Origin: Candidatus Poribacteria bacterium
GTDB lineage: Bacteria; Poribacteria; WGA-4E; WGA-3G
NCBI GenBank assembly: GCA_003635185.1
Contig: PYJA01000066.1
Coordinates: forward strand, 1-41,105
DNA length: 41,105 bases
Reading direction: 5' to 3'
In this document: positions 25,431 to 34,432 of the stretch, piece after piece
Layout of the letters: every line of letters starts with the position of its first letter
How positions within the stretch are numbered: the first letter of the stretch is position 1
Made by a program: the position numbers and the translations under genes
The notes under the pieces: generated by a model
Told to the model about the DNA's origin: nothing
The model's database searches: none
Seen by the model: only the letters and a program-made list of their open reading frames with translations

Positions 25431-26415
25431 GGTCACAAATCTTCGAAAATATTTTCCGATACGAAAAGGAATTTTTCGGCGCGTTATTGGACATGTAAAA
25501 GCGGTGGACGGCATTAGCTTTGACGTGGAACGCGGTGAAACACTCGGTTTGGTTGGTGAAAGTGGTTGTGGAAAGACGACTGCGAGTCGGTGTCTCCTCC
25601 GTTTAATTTCACCTACAGATGGTAGTTTTACTTTCGGTGATGAACAGGTAGACTTAGCAAAGTTAACGCCTCAACAGATGCGTCCTTTTCGCCGGCGTAT
25701 GCAGATGGTCTTTCAAGACCCACAATCATCCCTTAACCCACGAAAAACGGTAGGAGATATAGTTGGTGAACCGCTACGTGTTAATCGAATTGCAAAGAGA
25801 AATGAACTGCAGGATCAAATTGTAGAACTTTTGGAATCTGTCGGGTTGAAACCGCAGGACATGCGGCGTTACCCGCATGCCTTCAGTGGCGGGCAACGCC
25901 AACGTATCGGCATCGCACGTGCGTTAGCACTTAACCCCGAGCTGATTGTAGCAGATGAACCGGTGTCGGCACTTGATGTCTCCGTGCAAGCACAAATTCT
26001 TAACCTTCTGGCAGAATTGCGGGAGAAATTCCAACTTTCCTACATCTTTATCGCACATGATTTGAGCGTTGTTAAGCATATTAGTGACCGCGTAGCAGTT
26101 ATGTATCTTGGCAAGATCGTAGAAATTAGCGATGCAAAAACACTCTATCAATTGCCGAAACATCCCTATACAGAGGCGTTGATATCTGCTGTGCCGTTGC
26201 CGGATCCGAAGGTGCAACGTAACCGCGAACTGATCCATCTTGAAGGGGATGTACCCGATCCGTCTCAGCCTCCAACTGGATGCCATTTCCATCCGAGGTG
26301 CCGCTATGCAACAGATATTTGTAAACAGGAAACACCAGTACTTCGTGAGATTGCACCCGGTGTCAAAGTTGCGTGTCATTTGAGTGAAACGTTGGAATTA
26401 CAAGGAGTCTCGTGA
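25414..26415 (+). CDS. dppF: Peptide/nickel-type ABC transporter ATPase (DppF/OppF-like)
   Basis: This 333-residue partner ATPase of DppD has Walker [10 protein letters not shown]-loop [11 protein letters not shown], signature FSGGQRQR, Walker [13 protein letters not shown] and the C-terminal GCHFHPRC motif. The ATG at 25414 lies inside the end of dppD, so the two are translationally coupled. Its TGA (26413-26415) overlaps the ATG of the next gene, coupling that one too. Together DppD and DppF power import of peptides, sugars or similar solutes through an unseen permease. Confidence 0.92.
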   Translation: MPKLLEVTNLRKYFPIRKGIFRRVIGHVKAVDGISFDVERGETLGLVGESGCGKTTASRCLLRLISPTDGSFTFGDEQVDLAKLTPQQMRPFRRRMQMVFQDPQSSLNPRKTVGDIVGEPLRVNRIAKRNELQDQIVELLESVGLKPQDMRRYPHAFSGGQRQRIGIARALALNPELIVADEPVSALDVSVQAQILNLLAELREKFQLSYIFIAHDLSVVKHISDRVAVMYLGKIVEISDAKTLYQLPKHPYTEALISAVPLPDPKVQRNRELIHLEGDVPDPSQPPTGCHFHPRCRYATDICKQETPVLREIAPGVKVACHLSETLELQGVS

Positions 26416-27362
26416 TGCCAAAATCAAATCAGATGTCACCAGAAGAACTTGCATCTTGTAGGCAGCAGCTTGAACGCCGATGGAAGAACCGAAAAGTTGA
26501 TGAGGCGTTGCTGGAACGTGCATGGCATGCCGTTTATGAGATCGCAACGCTTCTTTATGAAGAATTCGGGGCAACACGGGTTGCTGTTTTTGGCTCACTT
26601 GCGGAACCGATCAATTTCACAAAGTCATCAGATATTGATATTGCTGTGTGGGGACTCACAGACAAAGTACACACAAGGGCAAATCGCAAAGTATGGGATA
26701 TTGATACGGAGTTCAAAATAGACCTGATCAATTTTGATATAACGAAAGGGCTTTTTCAAGAAAGAATCCAGCAGCAAGCAATTCCTATAAAAAAGGGGGA
26801 ACAACCTACATTATGGAAAACACTTTATCGGCATCTAAACCGCCACGTTTTTCCTATCGTGGAGGAGCAAGTATACGAAATGAATAGAAAAAAACTCACA
26901 CAACGGATTAATGACGAATGTGCAAAAATTGAAACGACTGTGAGAGCAATCGCAAAGGCATTGGAAGATATTGAAGTACTTCCTGTTGCGGCGAGACAAT
27001 ACATAGAGGAGTCAATTGCCAATAAACTTGCTGATGTTTATCGTGGTATGGAACGGATTTTTGAGCGGATTGCCAACGAAGTGGATGGACATTTACCGAG
27101 AAGTAGCAGGTGGCATAAAAACCTACTTGAACAGATGACAAAACAGCGCCCTGAAAGACCACCTGTTATTTCTGAGAATACATTTCTCCAATTAGGAGAA
27201 CTTTTGGAATTTCGCCACAAAGTGAATAACATCTATGCAGATGAACTCATTTATGAAAGTACAGAGGAGCATGCAAAAAACATCGAAAAACTTTTTAAAA
27301 GTTTTTCTGATGACCTCAATATGTTTACCGATTCTCTTGTGCAACATCAAGAGGATGCTTGA
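26415..27362 (+). CDS. MNT nucleotidyltransferase fused to a HepT-like helical domain
   Basis: This 315-residue protein has a minimal nucleotidyltransferase domain in its first 120 residues: Gly60-Ser61 in VFGSLAEP and Asp73-x-Asp75 in SSDIDIAVW. A helical C-terminal domain follows, ending in a HepT-like signature (EFRHKVNNIYADEL, near 265-278). The pattern FRHxxxxxYxxEL resembles the HepT-like partner domain seen in MNT systems, though the classical RX4HXY His position is Asn here. It may be a self-contained toxin-antitoxin or an AMPylation regulator. ATG 26415 is preferred over GTG 26412 because AAGGAG is correctly spaced. It sits in the dpp operon, overlapping dppF. Confidence 0.75.
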   Translation: MPKSNQMSPEELASCRQQLERRWKNRKVDEALLERAWHAVYEIATLLYEEFGATRVAVFGSLAEPINFTKSSDIDIAVWGLTDKVHTRANRKVWDIDTEFKIDLINFDITKGLFQERIQQQAIPIKKGEQPTLWKTLYRHLNRHVFPIVEEQVYEMNRKKLTQRINDECAKIETTVRAIAKALEDIEVLPVAARQYIEESIANKLADVYRGMERIFERIANEVDGHLPRSSRWHKNLLEQMTKQRPERPPVISENTFLQLGELLEFRHKVNNIYADELIYESTEEHAKNIEKLFKSFSDDLNMFTDSLVQHQEDA

Positions 27363-27376
27363 AAGGAACAAACAAC

Positions 27377-28204
27377 ATGCAAACACACACAGACCTCGGT
27401 TTTTTTGCGACAGATGTTTCATTTGAAGATAGTGCTGCAATCGTAACGGGTTCCAGTCGCGGCATTGGACGTGCAATTGCCATTGAATTGGCACGTCAAG
27501 GTGCCGATGTGCTCATCAATTATAATCAGAACCGGGACGCAGCCGAAGCAGTGCAGCGCGAAGTTGAGTCACTCAGTAGAAAAGCGGTTATTATCCAAGC
27601 AGACATCAGCGACTTAAACACTCATACGAAACTGCTCGAAACAGCACATGATGCATTCGGAAAGGTAAATATCCTTATTAACAATGCTGGTATTACCCGT
27701 ATTGCAGACATTCTTGAAGAGACACCTGAACAGTTTGACCTACTGCTGAACACAAATCTCAAAGCGCCTCATTTTCTCACGCAGCGCGTTGCAAATTACA
27801 TGGTGGAGAACGAGATTCGCGGCTGTATTATCTACACCCTTTCCATTTCGGACACGATGGCATCTGACAATCGTACCGCCTATTGTATTTCAAAAGCAGG
27901 ATTAGAGATGAGCATGCGTGCTTATGCTGGAAGGTTAGCGATGCACGGTATTAAGGTGAATGGAATCGCTGCAGGTGTTATAGATACGGACCTGTCACGT
28001 GTCCGTATTCCTGATTATGAAGAGGCATCAGAAAAGGGGTATATCTTTATGGTACGTCCCGGCACGCCTGAAGATGTTGCACATGCGACTGTTGCTGCGA
28101 TGCGGCTTTACGATACAGGGGTTGTCCTGCCTGCTTCTGGTGGTGTGATGACACCGTTGCTGAATCTCAGGTCTATGGCGGAATTAGAGATGAACAAATC
28201 CTAA
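27377..28204 (+). CDS. Short-chain dehydrogenase/reductase (SDR), FabG-like
   Basis: This 275-residue classical SDR shows TGSSRGIG (24-31) for NAD(P), NNAG (102-105), catalytic Ser156 (TLSISDT) and Tyr169-x-x-x-Lys173 (YCISK). The loop and C-terminal region match 3-ketoacyl-ACP reductase or sugar/alcohol dehydrogenase homologues; the substrate is unknown. ATG 27377 is chosen for the AAAGGAACAAACAAC site; a TTG at 27359 overlaps the previous stop. It follows the MNT-HepT fusion by 14 bases, suggesting one transcript with dppDF. Confidence 0.88.
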   Translation: MQTHTDLGFFATDVSFEDSAAIVTGSSRGIGRAIAIELARQGADVLINYNQNRDAAEAVQREVESLSRKAVIIQADISDLNTHTKLLETAHDAFGKVNILINNAGITRIADILEETPEQFDLLLNTNLKAPHFLTQRVANYMVENEIRGCIIYTLSISDTMASDNRTAYCISKAGLEMSMRAYAGRLAMHGIKVNGIAAGVIDTDLSRVRIPDYEEASEKGYIFMVRPGTPEDVAHATVAAMRLYDTGVVLPASGGVMTPLLNLRSMAELEMNKS

Positions 28205-28254
28205 ACTTCGCCCGAATCTGGTACATTTCCCTTATACCCAATCCCGACATCTTG

Positions 28255-28415
28255 TATAGTGAACTTTGAAATTACGGGGACACTTTGATAAACCAATTTT
28301 GGAAACATACCAGACAATAGAAGTTGTCCCACAAACTGTTAGTTTGTGCATAATGAGGACGCAAACTAACAGCTCGCGGTACAGAAGTGTCCCATTAATT
28401 ATAGGTATTACTATA
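28255..28415. mobile_element. 161-bp MITE-like element with imperfect 31-bp terminal repeats
   Basis: The left end starts TATAGTGAACTTTGAAATTA (28255) and continues GGGGACACTT. The right end is its approximate inverse, AAGTGTCCCATTAATTATAGG then TATTACTATA (ending 28415). The ends begin and finish with TATAGT/ACTATA, as in IS630/Tc1-type elements. Inside is a palindrome ACAAACTGTTAGTTTGT and a related inverted GCAAACTAACAGC. It has no coding capacity. It fills most of the 364-base gap before the protease gene. Confidence 0.65.
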
Positions 28416-28486
28416 TCGGTTTTCATGTTCAAATTGTGACCATTGCTGTTCTGAATTTGGACACTTAAATTAAGATACTAAAAAAG

Positions 28487-28516
28487 TTGACACTCCTTAT
28501 CCTAAAATGCTAAAAT
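28487..28516 (+). promoter_or_regulatory. Sigma70 promoter for the DegP-like protease gene
   Basis: Perfect TTGACA (28487-28492), 18-base spacer, TAAAAT (28511-28516). ATG 28569 with AAGGAG site follows about 50 bases later. Confidence 0.6.
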
Positions 28517-28568
28517 ATTTGAATAAATTACAAACGAATTTATTCGTTACTAAACAACAAGGAGCATC

Positions 28569-29984
28569 ATGAAACATATTTTTCAAAAAACAACCATCCT
28601 TTTACTGCTTTTCACATTTATTACAGCAAACGTTAATGCAGCACACAACTGGACAGAACAGATTGCCAGTTTTAAACCAATGGTAGTAAATGTCGAAACT
28701 GCCTCTGAGGTCGTTTTTGAAACGGAATCAAAAGGCACAAGTTTCGCGACTGGTTTCGTTGTTGATGCTGAACGTGGGATAATCGCTACAAACCGGCATG
28801 TCACAGGTAGCAGCCCCGCCTATGTTAAAATCAACTTTCACGATGGCAGTTTCACCGAAGCACATATTCTTTACTATGATCCGACACACGACTTTGGATT
28901 TTACAAGATTGATCCTGCGGAAGTTGACTTTGAATTGCAAGCCGTTGAACTGGGTGAATGGGGCAAACTTTCTCTCGGTGATGAACTGCTACTGATTGGC
29001 AACAACGAAAAAGAGGAATATTCCATCAAATTTGGAACGATTGCGAACCTTAATGTCAACAAAGGTAATAGACATTCAAGTTACATTCACACTACTTTTG
29101 ACAGAACAGGTGGGTCAAGTGGCAGTCCTGTGTGGAACACTGCTGGAGAGGTTATCGCTATCCATGCGCGTGGCACAGATACTTCCAGTTTTGAACTGCC
29201 TATTGATTATCTTATTGATGCGTTGAAATTAATTCAAAACGAGATGCCTATTCAACGTGGTGAAATTGGTGTTGACCTGGAACTCATCTCTATTGGAGAA
29301 GCGATAAAACACTTCAATTTTCCCGAGGCATTACGCAAAGAGATCGGCCCTTCCAAAGCTGGGACACCTAAGGTTATTCAGATTGAATCGATGGTGCCAA
29401 GAACAACGGGGGAAACCATCCTCCGAGCATCTGATATTATCTATCGCATCAACGATAAACTCATCCGCGATGATTTATACACCTTTGACGCTATTCTAAA
29501 TCAAAATGTCGGCAAGGAGGTAACCTTGGACATCTACCGTAATGGTGAAAATCTTAGTCTTCAGGTGCCTGTGGAAAATTTAGAAAAAAAGAAAGTTCAA
29601 AGATTTGTTCGGTTTGGTGGGGCTGTGTTTCATGACATAACACCGCAGTTGCGTCGGTTACTTTACCTTGAAGCGGACGGTGTTTATCTGCCTCATGCTG
29701 CAGCTGGCAGTAGTTTTTCGCGGGTCGGTGTACAAGAACGAAATGGAAACTCAAAAGTGGTTATCCTTAATATAAATGGAAAGCAGATTAGAAATCTGGA
29801 CGATTTTATTGAGGCGTGCGAAACCATTACCGACGGTCAACACACCTACGTCGTTATCCGAGATTTTAATTTGTTTGATAGCTCACCTACACCGAAAAGC
29901 TTAACGGTCAACCTTAAATTCGGCCCATTGCAGCAATTTGAATGGGATTCTGAGAAGTTAGATTGGGAGAAAGTGGTTGAGTAA
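28569..29984 (+). CDS. Secreted trypsin-like (DegP/HtrA-type) serine protease with PDZ domains
   Basis: This 471-residue envelope protease has a Sec signal (MKHIFQKTTILLLLFTFITANVNA). The trypsin-fold catalytic triad is visible as His77 (ATNRHV), Asp108 (DPTHDFGFYK) and Ser184 (TGGSSGSPVWN). Two PDZ-like domains follow, about 230-330 (IYRINDKLI...GKEVTLDIYRNGE) and 345-430 (VVILNINGKQIRNLDD). The arrangement resembles the DegP7/Nma111 type. It likely degrades or holds misfolded envelope proteins. AAGGAG sits 8 bases before ATG. It is convergent with the outer-membrane protein gene. Confidence 0.87.
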   Translation: MKHIFQKTTILLLLFTFITANVNAAHNWTEQIASFKPMVVNVETASEVVFETESKGTSFATGFVVDAERGIIATNRHVTGSSPAYVKINFHDGSFTEAHILYYDPTHDFGFYKIDPAEVDFELQAVELGEWGKLSLGDELLLIGNNEKEEYSIKFGTIANLNVNKGNRHSSYIHTTFDRTGGSSGSPVWNTAGEVIAIHARGTDTSSFELPIDYLIDALKLIQNEMPIQRGEIGVDLELISIGEAIKHFNFPEALRKEIGPSKAGTPKVIQIESMVPRTTGETILRASDIIYRINDKLIRDDLYTFDAILNQNVGKEVTLDIYRNGENLSLQVPVENLEKKKVQRFVRFGGAVFHDITPQLRRLLYLEADGVYLPHAAAGSSFSRVGVQERNGNSKVVILNINGKQIRNLDDFIEACETITDGQHTYVVIRDFNLFDSSPTPKSLTVNLKFGPLQQFEWDSEKLDWEKVVE

Positions 29985-30032
29985 GCAGGTTTGGTGAACA
30001 TCAGAGAGGTTTTTCCTGTAGTACGTTTGTCT

Positions 30033-30875
30033 TTAAAACCACAATTCGGCAGAGATAAAATCCGAAACAAACCGTTCTTCATAAATTCGGGCATAATTGA
30101 TATAGACATTAATGATCCGCAGACCAACACCGCCTGTTAACGCACCGTTTGAACTGCCGACTCGTACAGAAAAAAACGATGTCGGAGTCCATTCAGCACC
30201 GAAGTAAAACTCTGGCGCGGCACCCTCGATAGAGAGTGCAATATCTGCGGAGAATTGATAGGATGCATAACGGTAAGCAGTGCCGAGTGTTATCCACTGA
30301 ATACCACGTCCATCAAGGTTTTGCAACAAACACCCGAATTTGAGTTCCGGACGCGGTTTAAACAGCAAACCAATGTCGTAAGATGTATGGTAACCGAAGA
30401 ATTGGTAGTAATCGGAAGGGTGCCGCCGTTTGAATTTGAGGCTTAATCCCGCAGCAAAATACGCACCGAGTTGGCGTGCGAAACTGTAATAATTAAAGTC
30501 AGGAACACCACTTCCCACGTTAAGAGCGATCTTGTTTCCCCAATAAAGACTGTAGCCGCGCCAACTATAACCGATGCCTTTCGGATCGAACCGATAATAG
30601 TGTTGATCATAAAATTTAGTAACACCAAAAAGCTTAACACCTTGCCACTGAATTAGTCCAGCAGGGTTCCAAAAACCAGCGGTCGCATCGTCAGCGACAG
30701 CCGTAAAAGCGTTCCCCATCGCTAAGGCGCGGGCACCTACATAAAGCGGACGCGCAGTTTCAAACGGAAATTCTGTCTGTCCCAATGCTGGTCCTGTAAG
30801 CAAAAGGAAACAGGCAGCGAAAACAGAAACGCGAGGTTTCTGGATATAGCGTCCCGATAACCTCATTTCAATCAT
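30033..30875 (-). CDS. PorV/UPF0164-like outer membrane beta-barrel protein
   Basis: This protein of about 280 residues has a signal peptide (RVSVFAACFLLLTGPALG) and the family motif GARALAMGNAFTAVADDA followed by GFWNPAGL. Alternating aromatic beta strands follow, with a C-terminal SAELWF ending in Phe, as expected for BAM-inserted barrels. Such proteins act as fatty-acid-type transporters, as secretion partners (PorV) or are uncharacterised. Start codons at 30905, 30875 and 30866 are all in frame; none has a strong ribosome site, and 30875 is only a working choice. Confidence 0.78.
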   Translation of the reverse strand: MIEMRLSGRYIQKPRVSVFAACFLLLTGPALGQTEFPFETARPLYVGARALAMGNAFTAVADDATAGFWNPAGLIQWQGVKLFGVTKFYDQHYYRFDPKGIGYSWRGYSLYWGNKIALNVGSGVPDFNYYSFARQLGAYFAAGLSLKFKRRHPSDYYQFFGYHTSYDIGLLFKPRPELKFGCLLQNLDGRGIQWITLGTAYRYASYQFSADIALSIEGAAPEFYFGAEWTPTSFFSVRVGSSNGALTGGVGLRIINVYINYARIYEERFVSDFISAELWF

Positions 30876-31030
30876 CGTTATCTCGGTGATGGTTTTTAAA
30901 TACATGCATAAAATCTATCTCATGTTGTGATGGAAATCCTATTCTGCCATAAGTTTACAATCCGATGTTAGTGAAACTTGCTAACAAAAATTGACAATAA
31001 ATAGAATAGTATACACCATCTTATAAAACT

Positions 31031-31042
31031 GCGTAAGTCCTG
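31031..31042. repeat. Solo terminal repeat of the 132-bp MITE family
   Basis: GCGTAAGTCCTG (31031-31042) matches the right end of the element at 14440-14571. No left end was found within the adjoining 30906-31063 gap, so this is a relic or solo end. Confidence 0.5.
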
Positions 31043-31063
31043 TTAGGTAAAACTCTCGTATGC

Positions 31064-32692
31064 TTAATCAGAACCTATTGTTGAAACTGCTTCTGTCCCT
31101 TCTGGATTCTCAACCTGCTTTTTGCCCGCCGTTGTATTGATCGGTATTGAGTCCGACACAGTTGGTTTTTCAAGTGTTGACTTTAGATATGCCAGAGGGT
31201 CGTGATGCATCGCACCATCAGGCAACCATTCCCATAAGGTCCTCAAGTCCTTGCGGATCCAGTCAGTATAAAACGACGGTAGTTCCGGGGTTTCTTGCTC
31301 ATAATAACTACGAAACTGTTTATCGGTCTTAAGTAGATTACGAATCTCTATATGGTGATTAATTACTTCAGGACCTGCTGACATTGCCCGCAAAAGATTC
31401 ATCCAACGGACAGTAGCAACTTTGTTAGCCATAAAACGGCGGCGGGCAACACGCCACGACAAAGAATACTTTGACAGATCAATATAATTGTCGTAAAGCT
31501 CTAACCATGAATATTGATTCGGCACCACGTTTGTAGCATGTTGGTTGTTCAGAAAATGAAAAGGAACAGATAAAACACGATTATTACGTTGGTATTCGAG
31601 ATTCAAAGGTGCCGCTTCTCCGTAGGCTGTGAGGAGCAGATAGGATGGATACACACCAGGGGTGAGATCTACAAACTTTTTCGTGAGTTCAAACGGTTCA
31701 GGTCCCTCTTCAAAATCAAGACCAAACACGAAATTCGTTTGAACAAAAGGAATATATCTGAGAACCGTGTTGACATGTTCAGAGACCTGGCGAACTTTGT
31801 GGATACCTGTGTTCTTTCCAGATTTTGACTTATTACCCATGTCATACCACGATTCAATGCCGGGTAGGATTGCCTTGAAGCCATTTTTTTGTAGCCGTTT
31901 CAGATGGGGTTCCGTTAGGACCGACAGACTACTTTCGGCAATGAAACTGATCCTATCTGGAGGCACCGCTTCCTCAATGGCGGACATGACATCGTTGAAT
32001 CGGATACCAAAGTTCGGGTCATGCCAACTCACATGAGGTCGTTTAAACTTACTTAAGAGAAATTGTAGGTCTTCCTTGATTACATCAAATGGCAACGGTT
32101 GATACGGGACAACTGAGTCAATACAAAAATTACAAGTATAGGGACATCCCAAACTGTTAAGCATCGGGACACATCTAATAAAGAGTGCTTTATTAAGTGT
32201 CGGTTCAATGAATTTCCAGCGTTCCCTTACACCTGGAAGTGCTGCAGGTTGCTGTTTGGCAGAAAGGCGTACACCAATGGGACGGTGCGGTGTGTAATCA
32301 TTCAACACATCGCAGATTATCTCCTTGTCGGTGAATCCCAAAACGTAGTCAAAATACTGTTGTGCGTCTTGCGGAAAGCATCGAGCATGTGGTCCACCGA
32401 GCACCGTAACAGCACCCTTTTCTCGGAACATATTGCTTAGTGCGTATGACAGTTGTGCAGTATGTGTAAACGAACCGATAAAGACAATATCAACATCGTT
32501 GGGTAACTCCTCAACCAGATTCTCAAGCCCAGTGTAACACACGAGTGTGACATGATGACCTTGTTCTTCACACCACACGCCGATAGCTTGTGGCATAATA
32601 CTTGCGTAATTAGGGTAAACAACACGGTTCCACCATGATTTTGTCTGACCTTTGGCAGCAAGATCAATAATTCCAATACGTAACTTTTTCAT
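31064..32692 (-). CDS. B12-binding-like radical SAM protein
   Basis: This 542-residue radical SAM enzyme has an N-terminal Rossmann-like domain of the cobalamin-binding type (residues 1-150, with LGGPHA at 98-103). The Fe-S cluster motif CPYTCNFC follows (Cys183, 187, 190: CX3CX2C), then a TIM-barrel core and a C-terminal extension. The DxHxxG lower-ligand motif of B12 proteins is not seen, so cobalamin binding is uncertain. Radical SAM proteins of this class do methylations or rearrangements; the substrate is unknown. GAGGGGAACT precedes ATG 32692. It is isolated between a porin and palindromic repeats. Confidence 0.85.
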   Translation of the reverse strand: MKKLRIGIIDLAAKGQTKSWWNRVVYPNYASIMPQAIGVWCEEQGHHVTLVCYTGLENLVEELPNDVDIVFIGSFTHTAQLSYALSNMFREKGAVTVLGGPHARCFPQDAQQYFDYVLGFTDKEIICDVLNDYTPHRPIGVRLSAKQQPAALPGVRERWKFIEPTLNKALFIRCVPMLNSLGCPYTCNFCIDSVVPYQPLPFDVIKEDLQFLLSKFKRPHVSWHDPNFGIRFNDVMSAIEEAVPPDRISFIAESSLSVLTEPHLKRLQKNGFKAILPGIESWYDMGNKSKSGKNTGIHKVRQVSEHVNTVLRYIPFVQTNFVFGLDFEEGPEPFELTKKFVDLTPGVYPSYLLLTAYGEAAPLNLEYQRNNRVLSVPFHFLNNQHATNVVPNQYSWLELYDNYIDLSKYSLSWRVARRRFMANKVATVRWMNLLRAMSAGPEVINHHIEIRNLLKTDKQFRSYYEQETPELPSFYTDWIRKDLRTLWEWLPDGAMHHDPLAYLKSTLEKPTVSDSIPINTTAGKKQVENPEGTEAVSTIGSD

Positions 32693-32902
32693 AGTTCCCC
32701 TCTTGTGAACGTTTTAAGCATTCTCACCTAACGTAAATCAACTGAAGAGTTCATAAATAAAGTTTCAATGCGTCAGGATTACGAGTAATCTTCAATGTAA
32801 CGTCATACATTTAAAAGTGTTATCTAAAAAACGGGATTTCAAAATAAGGACTCAAATTTGGTTCTGTAGGGTGTGTAAAGTTTTCAACATTAACCACATA
32901 TC

Positions 32903-32960
32903 CGTAGGAGCGATTTCCGAATCGCGACAGATCGTTGGGAATCGGAGTTCGCGCCTACAG
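32903..32960. repeat. Interspersed hairpin repeat, copy B
   Basis: CGTAGGAG (32903-32910) and CCTACAG (32954-32960) bracket a core with GATTTCCGAATCGCGA and GGGAATCGGAGTT, the same organisation as 14354-14420. It lies in the 420-base gap 32693-33112, which otherwise shows no gene. Confidence 0.75.
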
Positions 32961-33142
32961 AGAACAATGAGTTTTTTATGTTAAATTGACACCTATGTAA
33001 CAAAATATTCACACACCCGTTGCTGTAGGTTGGCTTGAATAGAAATTGAAAAACCTGTACGAGAAACTCACGTTAACTAAACGTTTTAGAACCAAAATAG
33101 TTTACTTCTGTTGTGAATGCTGCTAAAATACCAACAGACGCT

Positions 33143-33494
33143 ATGAATGAAATAGACAACTTAATGGACTATACACTTGAAAACTGCCAAAAAATTGTAG
33201 ACGAATGGGTTAACACGCTCGGTGTGCGTTATTTTTCTGAATTGACCAATACTGCTATTCTTATGGAAGAGGTGGGCGAGTTAGCAAGGATTATGGCGCG
33301 CCAATATGGAGAACAGAGTTTTAAAGAGAATGAGACAGATTTGGACCTGGCTGAAGAATGGCGAACATTCTGTTTGTCCTGCTCTGTTTGGCAAATCAAA
33401 CAGGAGTTCAGCTTGAGGAAGCGTTCAAAAAGTCAATGTTAAAAAAACAGACCGGGATAAGGAACGGCACATCAAAAATTCGAAACTTCAATAA
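33143..33494 (+). pseudogene. Decayed MazG-like nucleotide pyrophosphohydrolase
   Basis: From ATG 33143 the protein begins MNEIDNLMDYTLENCQKIVD. It follows the MazG family through ILMEEVGELARIMAR (metal-binding EExxE region) to DLAEE. One base is missing near 33358, where GAAGAATGGCG should read GAAGAAATGGCG. The next frame continues M-A-N-I-L-F-V-L-L-C-L-A-N-Q-T-G. A second base is missing in the A-run near 33441-33447, and a third frame ends KKTDRDKERHIKNSKLQ then stop at 33494. The metal-ligand Asp expected in the M-A-D motif is Asn. Two frameshifts plus the active-site change mark true decay rather than sequencing noise. Normal members purge faulty nucleotides. Confidence 0.8.
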
Positions 33495-33511
33495 GTTGGC
33501 GGGATCAAGAA

Positions 33512-33644
33512 CAGGACTTACCTGATGCAAAAAGCAAATGAAATGGGACAAACGCTTTATCAAGTCAAAAATGAACCGTATTCTGATTTTCTACGCCAAC
33601 AGATAAAATCACCTACTTTGAAAATGGATATTGCGTAAGTCCTG
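33512..33644. mobile_element. 133-bp element with the same ends as the 14440 MITE
   Basis: CAGGACTTAC (33512-33521) at the left and GTAAGTCCTG (33635-33644) at the right are perfect inverted ends shared with the 14440-14571 element, and the length is almost identical (133 versus 132). No clear target duplication is seen (AAGAA / CAGTA). The inner sequence differs from that copy, so it may be a divergent or internally replaced member. It covers most of the gap after the MazG relic; an ORF of under 40 codons inside is not credible as a gene. Confidence 0.6.
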
Positions 33645-33749
33645 CAGTACAGGCATTCCCACACTTCTTGCCAAAATCCACAACTTTTGCTAAAAAACCC
33701 AATCAATAACAAAGGCAATACCCTAATACTTTAAATCTGATAAAAAACA

Positions 33750-34430
33750 ATGCATAACATTGACCCTGGCACCCTTTACCTCGTCAGCACACCGATCGGG
33801 AATTTAGAGGATATTACACTACGCGCACTACGCATTCTCAAAGAGGTAGACCTTATCGCTGCTGAAGACACCCGACAAACACGCAGATTGTTAACACATT
33901 ACGAAATCAAAACCCCACTCACGAGTTATTTTGAAGGCAATCAACAGGCAAAATCCGAAAAACTTATTGCACAGTTGAAAGCAAGAGAATCCATTGCACT
34001 TGTATCAGATGCTGGCACCCCAACAATCTCTGACCCGGGCTATCCACTCCTACAAGCGTGTATCGCTGAAGCTGTGCCGATCGTCCCAATACCCGGCCCG
34101 TCAGCTATCCTCGCAGCGGCAGCAGTTTCCGGTTTACCGCTACACAACTTTGTCTTTGAAGGTTTTCTCTCTCCCAAATCGGGTAAACGGAAACGTCAAT
34201 TAACACAGCTTGCGGATGAAGCACGAACGTTAATTCTCTTTGAATCACCGCATCGGCTCTGCCGTTTTCTTGAGGATGCCCTTGCTGTGATGGGAGAACG
34301 CGAGATAGTGATCGCTCGTGAACTCACAAAACGGTTTGAAGAGATATTCCGTGGAAATATCAGCCAAGCACTGGAAAAATTTAGATCCACCGAACCACGC
34401 GGAGAATTTACCATTGTGATTGGAGTATAA
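33750..34430 (+). CDS. rsmI: 16S rRNA 2'-O-ribose C1402 methyltransferase
   Basis: This 226-residue tetrapyrrole-methylase-fold enzyme methylates the 2'-O of C1402 in 16S rRNA using SAM. The sequence shows GTLYLVSTPIGNLEDITLRAL, AAEDTRQTRRLL, LVSDAGTPTISDPGYPL and PIPGPSAILAA, in family order. It lacks the extra C-terminal domain of about 50 residues in longer RsmI proteins such as E. coli's, stopping just after GEFTIVIGV; short forms exist. No good ribosome site is visible before ATG 33750. The 3-hydroxyacyl-CoA dehydrogenase gene starts 2 bases after the stop, so they share a transcript. Confidence 0.9.
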   Translation: MHNIDPGTLYLVSTPIGNLEDITLRALRILKEVDLIAAEDTRQTRRLLTHYEIKTPLTSYFEGNQQAKSEKLIAQLKARESIALVSDAGTPTISDPGYPLLQACIAEAVPIVPIPGPSAILAAAAVSGLPLHNFVFEGFLSPKSGKRKRQLTQLADEARTLILFESPHRLCRFLEDALAVMGEREIVIARELTKRFEEIFRGNISQALEKFRSTEPRGEFTIVIGV

Positions 34431-34432
34431 AA

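Noticed and set aside
31031..31042. A complete MITE next to the radical SAM gene
   Set aside because: Only one end is present; no matching left end within reach.
33524..33640. ORF of about 38 codons (MQKANEMGQTLYQVK...) inside the 133-bp element
   Set aside because: Too short, bounded by mobile-element ends, no recognisable domain.
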